Source: Crambe crambe
Lineage: Eukaryota > Porifera > Demospongiae > Poecilosclerida > Crambeidae
DNA: 64,000 nucleotides
NCBI GenBank assembly: GCA_963924555.1
Contig: OZ004581.1
Coordinates: 5,061,338-5,125,337, forward strand
Direction of reading: 5' to 3'
Shown: in pieces, positions 55,709 through 64,000 of the stretch
How the letters are laid out: each line of letters opens with the position of its first letter
Position numbering within the stretch: position 1 is the first letter of the stretch
The notes under the pieces: model-generated
The model's database searches: none
What the model was told of the DNA's origin: nothing
Seen by the model: the letters and a program-made list of their open reading frames with translations, nothing else
Made by a program: the position numbers and the translations under genes

Positions 55709-56213
55709 TGCAGACCAAGTTTCAGGACCAGGGAGCTTACCGTTTCAGAAATATGGCAAGCAGGTAAATTGCTGAATTCTTCTCTAGTATTCTTCTTCTT
55801 CTTCTTAGACAACCAAATCACTCAAGCTACAGCTATGATTTCTGGATAAATCTGCTCAAAATTCTACCATCTATATGATCTTTTGTACTCGTCAACCCTT
55901 GAAATAGTCGATGTAAAAGGAGACACTACGGAGCACAGTACTCGACTAACTTAATTATTGGAAGCCATATTTTCGATAATACGCATGCGCATAATTGATA
56001 TCCAATTATTCGAAATTATAATATTAAACTCAGCAGCTAGCTAGGAGCTAAAGATTATGTGCGTGCTAGGTCATAGACTACTCAATCAATTCGGGGATTT
56101 ACATTTACCAATCCATCTACTGGTAGACTCTTCTGCATCTTTGACTGCTCAACACTCAAGCCTTGACTCGCTGATAATAATCATTGGGCTGCTATGCTAT
56201 TAGAGAACTATTC
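55709..56213 (-). mobile_element. Element X, second copy (part)
   Basis: The inverse of 44390-44935 with about 15-20 percent change by eye (CAAGTTTCAGGACCAGGGAG, ACCGTTTCAGAAATA). It continues after the LTR element at 59315-59580, where a shortened fold-back palindrome remains. Confidence 0.75.
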
Positions 56214-59200
56214 TGTAATGTTCTCACTCTTTTAGCTAAGCTACCAAAACTATAGTTTGAACTTTTGTTGTAATCTGATTATTCTCGAGAAAAAGGTTAT
56301 ATAAAAATGAGTAACACGATTAACAAAAAACCACATCCACATTTTATCATAACTAATTAATAATTACAGTTCATATAGTTCCATACATCACATCTCCTCC
56401 ACCCTAATATCTACTATTGCGCGGTCCATAGTAAGTAAACCTGTTAGGGGGATTCACAGTACGAGTGGGTCTGGTGTAACCACTGGTGTCAGCCACTAAG
56501 GGCCTCTCTGGTTCTGGAGTAACGATTGCATTCGGACTTTGAAAATATGGTTGCATGGAAGTATTAACACTGTTTGGCCACCCAGTTTTAACATACTGTA
56601 GCACTTTTGCGAGAATAGGGTTCTTGTGGGTACTCTGGGCCACCTGTTTGACAGTGACTTGTATATCTTCTACAGTAGTTTGCAGAACAATTGTCATGGA
56701 TCAGGCAGGGATAGGTGGTGGCCTTGAAGTATTTGTGGCTTGGGAACAATAAAATGTTTTTATAGTCCTATCGTTCTTAGCCACTAGCTATTGCCTATAT
56801 CTGCCTTATGCATGACAACTGTTCTGCAAACTACTGTATTTGCTTCAGCTGCAAAAGAGAAACACTACTGTCACTAACCCACTCTCCTTGCCCTTGTGGT
56901 AACCTAGACAAAGCATGGAATTTCCAGATTCCCCAAACAATACTCATGCTTCTCTCTCAATTTGCGAATAATTCTTCTCAGCTTTCATTAAACTTCTCGA
57001 TGCATATGCCACTGGTTTCTCTGTTCCATCTGGTTGTATGTGTGATAAAACTTCTCCTATCCCTACTGAAGAGGCATCACAATCCAGCTTCAGTGGTGCA
57101 GTAGGGTCATAATACCCTAGCTGACACCAGATCTTTCTTCAGCGTCAGAAATGCCTTCTCCTGTTCCTGACTCCACTTCCAGGGAATTCCCTTTTGGCGC
57201 AGTTCCCATAATAATTAACCATGCCTAAAAAGATTGCAGTTGCTCCACACTTTCAGGCGTTGGTGCAGCCACCAAAGTGGTCACTTTTTCTTCCACTGGG
57301 TGGATCCCCTTTCTGGTGATTACATGCCCTAAATATTGTACGGAATCTTTGAAAAAGGCGCACTTACTCAGCCTAGCTCGAAGGCTAAACTGACTTCTTC
57401 CAAATTTTGGAAGTGTTCTTCATCTGTGGTACCACTATCGTCTAGGTACCAAACCACTTGTGGTAATCCTTGCATTATGCTGTCCATAATACCTTGAAAT
57501 ATGGCTGGACTTGCTGCTATTCCGTAAGGTAATTGACTCCATTGAAAAAGTCCCTTATGGGTATTGATGGTTGTCAACTCTCGTGACTGCTCATCCAGGG
57601 TGACTTGGTTGTATGCCTGAGCTAAATCAATCTTTAAGAATTTCTTTCCTCCATTCATAACTTGGATGTTGTTGGACTTGCAAACGGGGATTTAGTGTGA
57701 CTTTGTAGTCACCACAAACTCGTACAGTTCCATCAGGTTTGGCCACAGGGACTACTGGCGTAGCCCAGGAGCTATATTCCACTTTCTCCAAATTTCCTTC
57801 TTGGACCATTTTCTCTATGGCTTCGCCCAACTTTGGTTTCAATGTAAATGGAACTTGCCTTGGCTTGCAAAACTTTGGCTGTACCCTCTCCTTCAGATTG
57901 AGATGTGCTTGGATGTCTTTCAATCGGTCTAAACCTGTCTTGAATACGGTCTCTTCGTACTTCTTCAACAATCATTCCAGTCTCTCTGAAGTATTTTGCT
58001 CATGCACAGCACTAACTGGCTGCTGCTTTAGCGTTTCAAACCAGTTGTCTCCAAAGAAAGCTCTTATCCAGTCCCTTCTAAACAAGGAAGGGCAGTTCCT
58101 TTTGGCCACAAAAATGGTGAGATCTTTTGTCTTCCCTTAATAGAGCTTTGACTTTGGCCTGTCCCACCAATTCCAGCACTTGACCTGTGGCTGATTTCAA
58201 GACCTTGTTAGTCTTCTGGGTCTGGACTCGTAAAACATTTTCTGACACTACTGTGACTGCTGCACCGGTATCCACTTCCATAATCATCGATTCCCCATTC
58301 ATGTTCACATCGATCATGAACCTGTCTTGCAGTGATTTGATTTGGTTTTCCTCTAGCCCATTGAGTTGTAATAGGATATCTGTTGGCTCTTCCAGTTCTT
58401 CCAATAGCTTTTGCTTGACTATGTGTTCTTTGGGTTTTTTTCCAAGAAACATGCACTGGCTATGTGGCCTTTCTTGTCACACTTGAAACACTCAGCTTCA
58501 GTTCTGAGGCTTATGGCCCTTCTTGCCACAGCGATGACAGGTATTGGCACTGCCTTCAGCTTGCGTTCTTCGTCCTTTTCCTTTCTTCCCAGTTAGGCCA
58601 CGAAGCGTATTCATGCTCTGACTCTTGGGTAACTGCATTACCGCAGTCTCCTTGCCTGCAGCTTCCATCGCTACAGCAAGCTCACAAGCCTTTTCGACCT
58701 TCTTGATTAGAAGTCTTCACTTCGTAGCATCAAAGAACAATCTGCAAACTAATCTGTCTCTCAATGCTTGTTCAAGAAAGTTTTCAAACTGAGAGTCCTT
58801 GGAGAGCGAGCGCAGAGCTGCCAAATACTCGAGCACGGTTTCTCCTTGTCTCTGATTTCGCTGATGGAATCGGTACTGCTCGGCAATAACAGTTGGTTTG
58901 GGCTGGTAATGTTCCTTTAGTTTCTCTTGAAACTTTTAGTATTTGGCTGGTCAGGTGCAAATAATGCTCGTAGGAGCTCATAGTTCTTAGTGCCTACTTC
59001 ATTGAGTAAGATCGCTACCTTTCTTTTAGCATTGTCTATCGCATTGGCTATAAAAAATTCTGACATTCTCTCGGCATAGGAAGTCCACTGCATTGTAGCA
59101 GGATCATATGGACCTGGAGCACCCACTATACTCGTCGCCATTGTAATGTTCTCACTCTTTTAGCTAAGCTACCAAAACTATTGTTTGAACTTTTGATTAT

Positions 59201-59314
59201 TCTCGAGAAAAAGGTTACGTATATAAAAATGAGTAACATGATTAACAAAAAATCACATCCACATTTTGTCATGACTAATTAATAATTACAGTTCACATAG
59301 TTCCATACATCACA
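56214..59314 (-). mobile_element. Ty3/Gypsy LTR retrotransposon fossil
   Basis: LTRs at 56214-56392 and 59142-59314 begin TG and end CA and are closely alike. TATTC is repeated on both flanks, a 5-base target duplication. Parts recognisable on the minus strand: a gag-like region (about 58784-59141), an aspartic protease site VDTGAA (about 58270) and reverse transcriptase (about 57370-57970, with YLDD). At 3.1 kb it is shorter than whole family members (about 4.5-6 kb). It is broken, with several breaks. Like LTRs and a clean target duplication suggest a fairly recent insertion, into an older element X copy. Confidence 0.85.
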
Positions 59315-59580
59315 TATTCTCTGCATACACATCTATACATAAAACCATAAAACTTAATAGAGAGAAAAAAAGACCAGGAACAAGGGAAAAAAACATTTCC
59401 ATGAAATGAAAAAAATGTAGGGATGACCATTGCTCAAAAAAGTAAGGAAACAAGGAAGGATGGAAATGGGATCAGTCTTTGTTCTGTATATCCAACCAAC
59501 AATCCCTACATATACACACTGGGATTGTTGGCTGGATATACAGAACAAAGACTGATCCCATTTCCATAGCTGTCCCATCA
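59315..59580. repeat. Element X end with fold-back palindrome (shortened)
   Basis: Left arm ATGTAGGGATGACC to CAACAATCCCTACATATAC, then the inverse arm GGGATTGTTGGCTGGATATA, which stops early at TTTCCAT. Continues the element X copy begun at 55709. Confidence 0.75.
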
Positions 59581-59667
59581 TCACTTTCCTCGAGACCATG
59601 TTATGTGGTGATTACATAATCGATGTCAAAGTCCAATGATATGATTAAGTATAGGTAATTACATGCT

Positions 59668-59792
59668 TTTGAGTGTAATTTGGGTATATATAATTGCATG
59701 AGGAACTGGCTAGGTAATTGCACGAGGCGAGGTGAAGCCAGTGCAATTTTAGACAGTTCCGAATGCAATTATACCCAAATTACAAGAAAAAG
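59668..59792. repeat. Fold-back repeat, arms about 55 bp
   Basis: TGTAATTTGGGTATA with ATTGCATGAGGAACTGGCT is mirrored by AGCCAGTGCAATTT, CAGTTCCGAATGCAAT and TATACCCAAATTACA. A MITE-sized hairpin. Confidence 0.75.
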
Positions 59793-61230
59793 CCTATTAA
59801 TCATAATTATGGTAAATTACTTGTATCAGCCAGGCAGCTGCATGTAGGAAGCTGTTTATGTGAAACTGTAATGCTTGCCACAAAACACTTACTTCAGCCT
59901 AGCGGTGGCCTACTAGGCCAACAATCCACATAGATAAGCCTAGCACCTACAATTCACCCTGAAAAACCACTGTAGAAATCAATCAAGCTTGCCTACAATC
60001 TTCAAAAATGTCGTTACTAGGTTAGTCTGCACATGCGCAGTAGGTAGGAGTGAAATTATGAACTAAGAGTGAAATTAAGTACTAGTAAATATCAACCATA
60101 TCATTAAGTTAACGTTGTTACACACTGAACGCACAAAACAAGTGGGCAAGTTGTCAATAACACATCCATAGGGACTTACTGTAACACTCTCGACTGTGGC
60201 TTACGCTGCATCTTCCAATGGGTGTTCATTATCGCTGATGTTCAGCAACCAATTTCAGAGCAATTGTTTTACGTTATTACAACCTCCTCATGGACATGAG
60301 CACAATGCACTAACACAGTTGAAAGTCCAAAGAATAGTGTCACAAGTCAGTGTCCAATGATGCTCCTCACAAACTCCATAAAGATTTCATATAATTATAG
60401 CTCTCCTGGCTGAATTTCCTACCATCACTCAACATGTTATAAACAAAAATCCAATAGTCAAGCTGCTGCCTGAGACTCCCATAATAGCAACAGCTCTCAG
60501 GTTCCTAAAATAGTGAAACTCCTCGTGCAATAACCTATACTTAATCACATGTAACACAGTCATTCATTTTTGTGTAGTCTTATTTCTGCAGACTTTTTTA
60601 GGAAATTTAATCTAAGGTCCTAAAATAGTGAAACTCCGAGACTGAGGGCATTAACCAACTTAGCGTAGTGGTTACAACATAACATAGGCTCAATGAGTCC
60701 CTTTTATACTGTCAAACATTCAGAAGTCTTGTTGGGTTTCTACAGGATGTAATTAGTGATCATGAATATGATTAATTTTTATTTTCACTCTACACTTTTC
60801 TACACTTTTTTTTACACTTTTCAAGCAATTAAAGTATGTAGTTTTTGATGCCACTATTTATTAGTGAAGTTTAAAGAAATGCAAAATATCATATTCATAA
60901 TTGCATTCTTTTTAAACCACAATGAAACTATAAAAACAGCCCTTTGGAATAGCAAGCCTAACTAAGGTGCTAATGCCCTAATGGCTCATAGTTTCACTGT
61001 TTTAAAAACCTCATTGTGGTCAAAACTTCAAAGCATATTATGGATGCCATAGTCTAATGTTAGGTTAGGTAAAGCTTCTACCACAGGACACTAAGAATAT
61101 GACTTTACATTATATCTTCTGAAGATGAACATGTGACCAAACGCAATCTTCAGAAGAAGAGGGGAAGTAGTTTCTTATAATTACATATGTCAGCCTAGCA
61201 TACTTTATAGCTCCCTGATAATAATTGCAG
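59793..61230. other. Non-coding
   Basis: CTAAAATAGTGAAACTCC occurs at 60506 and 60622, and an imperfect inverted pair (ACCACAATGA) at 60916 and 61010, so MITE pieces are likely. No gene recognised. Confidence 0.4.
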
Positions 61231-61622
61231 GTATCCGTCCTTGGGAGGTTGTTGTTGAAGAAATTGATGATACTCCATTCAGTGAGTATGTAATAGCATG
61301 TGTGTAGTTTATTGTTATTTTTTAATAGCTATAATGTATGCTGTACATAATTATCTGTCAAAAGGATTTTTTTGTAATCCAGCAATGAATGATATATCTG
61401 CTATAACAAAGGAATGTTCCGAAGTTAATGTACAGTATCTTGCACGAAATCTTAAGATAGATTATGACGACTTTCGTGAAAATCCTTTTGAAGAATGCAT
61501 AAAGCATTGGATCATGAGGAAATATCCTGTGGATGAAATTGGCGAACCAAGTTGGAGGACTTTGGCAAAAGCTGTGAAACGTATAGTTCTTGCTCATCAA
61601 ATCGCTAAAAATCACCCCAAAG
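61231..61622 (+). CDS. Two exons of a second death-domain gene
   Basis: Exons 61231-61281 and 61383-61622 have good splice borders and are phase 1 at all four edges. They encode RPWEVVVEEIDDTPF and then MNDISAITKECSEVNVQYLARNL (shown in part), ENPFEECIKHWIMRKYP and PSWRTLAKAVKRIVLAHQIA. The order of helices, with the W...PSWRTLAKAV end, fits a death domain. No start or stop exon was found nearby, and downstream sequence is repeat-like, so this is either part of a longer gene or a gene fragment. Known role of the domain: homotypic binding in apoptotic or immune signalling. Confidence 0.6.
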
Positions 61623-62965
61623 GTAACTAGATACAAAGGACTACATGTGACTATATCAGATGTAAATTCCTATTGCATGTTCTACCATACAGCAGGTATA
61701 TTTTGAGGGGCAAAAGTTTCACGGATTTCGTGATTTCTCTTCTGTCCACGAATATTTAACCATGCAAATCACTTTGGCAAATGGCCAGACTCTCAGACTA
61801 ATCACTAGAGTTGCATCTAGTTCATGTGTCTGTGACTCTACAATGAATAGACTCACCTCACTGAAAATGCATGTGATCGTGACGTTCACGCGTGACAAAC
61901 GACGTCATTAATTTCAAAATGGCTGACAATATCGTTTGTAATGAAAAGTCGTTCGATATGACTGATTATTTTGAGTAAAACTGTGTGAATAACGGTGGTA
62001 AAAGCACATTGTGTGATTATAACTGCACAAGTTGATATGAATTTGATTGTCGTATGTGAAAGGATCATGGAGTTACAGCCTGGCAAGAAGATGAATCTGA
62101 TGATGATGATGAACGAATCATAAAAATTTTTGATTTAGACGGCGGCTGGTGCCGATTGTTGACGCTGTTCTGGAGGAGTTTGAGCGGTCATATCTTCATC
62201 TTCTGCATTGTTTTCCAGATGTAAGAAGTTTTGTTAAGCCTGTAGCAAAAATAGAAGAAATACAGAGAGTCTAGTTCGTATTGTTCTAATGAGAGAAGCC
62301 ATGCCCATTCCGTGCTAACCCTACATATAGAGAGTGCTACCACACTCTCTGATAACTGCCTCGGGGTCTATATAATAACCGCCTCGTGTATATCCTGTAG
62401 AAGCATTAAACTGAAGTTTATCTATAACATATTATATGAGCTGAAATGAATCTGATTCATACAGTTTATAATAAAGATTGCCATTGACCTAATTTTTTAA
62501 GGCCTTTACTGATATGTATCACTGTTGCATCAAAGCTTGATTCATAACCAGACTAGTGCCTAGGGTTTACAGGCCCGTAGCCAGAGTTTTGCGAGGGGGG
62601 TTCTGAAATATCCGTGCGTCAGCGCAGAAAAAGTTTTGGCCTGACCACGCCCACTTTCGTATAATCACACCCTCTTTTGATAAAAACAATGACTTAGCTA
62701 GCAGCTGCAATGCAGCATATGAAGGCAGGGAAAGTATGAAGATGAGTAGATGATGAAGATGGTACGACTTCTTCACAATCTGCTAGCTACCTGTACAGTT
62801 TTTATACTTTATAATCATAGTCTCAGGCACTAAGCCACTAACTGCTCAGTAGGGCTGAGTTATAAGTAAGAATGACCTTTTCTGGACGAAAATAATAAGT
62901 CTCACTCGTTTTTCTCTTGCTTAGAGCTCAGGCCTGCAGGATCGATCGATTACTCGATATTAGCA
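61623..62965. other. Non-coding; hairpin terminus at 62316-62353
   Basis: CCCTACATATAGAGAGTGC with the hairpin partner and GATAA is a lone copy of the hairpin terminus seen in the 230-bp units and element X. GGCCCGTAGCCAGAGTTTTG at 62574-62593 resembles a transposon end. No gene seen. Confidence 0.5.
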
Positions 62966-63355
62966 GCTGGTGGCTAGGCCTACTCCAAAATCCTGTAGCT
63001 GTGCGTCATGCTAGTGCAATCTATTGTGTGGGTGTACATGAATGCATGTTGTGTGCTACTATATGTACCACCATTGCTCATCATAGTCGATTCCAGCACT
63101 GCCTAGGAGTGAAGTAGGAATACGTAGTAGCTAGTTTTGTAATAATATTATTGCTGTGATTCTTGAGTTTGGTGATGGGTATGGGTAAGGGGTTATTTGA
63201 CTCACTTATTGCTGAAGGGGAAGTGAAGAGTAGGGATTTAAGTTGGGTGATATATATAGGCATAGTTATTGAAATTGGGAGCTAGGAGTGATAGGAATGC
63301 ACCTAAATCTTATGGCTATCCCTACTTCACTTTTTAAATTTTTTGCGCTCACTTG
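62966..63355 (+). mobile_element. Helitron-family 3' end without a long palindrome
   Basis: It ends GGCTATCCCTACTTCAC, AAATTTTTTGCGCTCACTTG then T, the same last 45 bases as the palindromic units, but the matching left arm is absent. The part to 63100 matches 54937-55080. Confidence 0.6.
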
Positions 63356-63370
63356 TTATCATAGCTATAA

Positions 63371-63625
63371 GGGGAAAAAACATTTCGTGAAATGAAAAAA
63401 GATGTAGGGAGACTACTGCTCAAAAAAGTAAGGAAACAAGAAGGATGGAAATGGGTTGTTCTGTATATCCAGCCAACAATCCCTATAGCTTGAATGGTTC
63501 GAGAGGTATGGTTGTCTAAAAAGAAGAAGAATAATAGAGAAGAAGAAGAATCCAGCGATTTACCTGCTTGCTGTATTTCTGAAACGGTAAGCTCCCTGGT
63601 CCTGAAACTTGGTCTGCACATTGTA
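63371..63625 (+). mobile_element. Element X, third copy, internally shortened
   Basis: Starts CTATAAGGGGAAAAAACATT, keeps the palindrome's left arm to ATCCCTA, then jumps to the sequence ending CTTGGTCTGCACATTGTAG. It lies just after the Helitron-family end at 63355. Confidence 0.75.
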
Positions 63626-64000
63626 GATAGGCTTATCTAAGTGGATTGTAGGCACTTATCTAAGTGGATTGTAGGCACTAGACTTATCTAAGTGCTTTGT
63701 GGTAAGTACTACAGCTTATGCAGCTGCCTGCCACTTACATCACTCAACAGCAAAGATTTGAAGCACAAATAAATTAGAGCCTATCAGCTCTAAGCCATAG
63801 GAATACTATACTTGCTTCTTGCTCGCTTGTTCGCTGTCAAATGTGACACATTGCTGTAGTATTTAGTGTAGCTATGTATGTGTCGTGCGCTAATATTGCA
63901 CGACACATACGTACGATGTATGCCTGGGGCATTTTGGAGTGTAGACCTAGAGAACAATTTCAATGAGTCATGACCTGAGAGTCAGCTTGCTCGCTCCACT
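63626..64000. other. Non-coding; short tandem repeat and hairpin
   Basis: CTTATCTAAGTGGATTGTAG recurs at 63627, 63656 and in part at 63682. A hairpin ATGTGTCGTGC / GCACGACACAT lies near 63877-63910. No gene. Confidence 0.5.

Noticed and set aside
56404-59141. Separate host genes on the minus strand
   Set aside because: They lie between two LTRs and have retroelement motifs; they are parts of one fossil element.

Overview
This is animal nuclear DNA, most likely from a sponge of the Amphimedon type. That is an inference from AT-rich sequence, very short introns (about 45-90 bases), chains of small phase-matched exons, sponge-style death domains, and a dense mix of Helitron, Harbinger, hAT, LINE, Ty3/Gypsy and fold-back repeats. 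I saw no bacterial operons, rRNA, tRNA or CRISPR array.

Layout. 1-4973 holds the 3' part of a spliced gene whose exons join in phase into proline-rich repeats, a ubiquitin-specific protease (USP, C19) domain, a Ulp1/SENP (C48) domain and an unrecognised C-terminus. 4974-6935 is decayed sequence with a LINE tail and a small tandem repeat. About 6915-11701 is a two-gene PIF/Harbinger transposon; inside it sits a long palindrome carrying a hammerhead-ribozyme-like core on each arm. 11700-12975 is a head-to-tail array of 230-bp hairpin-ended units. 13010-23946 looks like an autonomous Helitron: a repeat-rich N-terminal ORF, a Rep-helicase with two OTU domains, and a tiny five-exon CCCH zinc-finger gene as possible cargo. 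23982-31231 is a tandem array of short non-autonomous relatives with the same ends, joined by (TAA)n. About 31780-33720 is a 155-bp satellite.

35354-36540 is a decayed hAT copy. 37516-38703 is a six-exon death-domain gene, and 34000-43600 around it holds local paralogous segments. 43637-49378 has inverted Helitron-family units with other elements inside them, plus a 1.84-kb terminal-inverted-repeat element coding a nuclease-like/CXC-domain protein. 50266-55562 holds MITEs and an RLE-type LINE remnant. 56214-59314 is an LTR-element fossil nested in another repeat. 61231-61622 carries two exons of a second death-domain gene.

The strongest leads are the USP-Ulp1 fusion gene, the Helitron family whose 3' terminus is a long palindrome and which stacks in tandem in TAA repeats, its CCCH cargo gene, the GTAGGGAT box shared by several otherwise different elements, and the ribozyme-like core in the palindrome. 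Exon joins were worked out by hand from splice sites and phase and have not been checked against transcripts.
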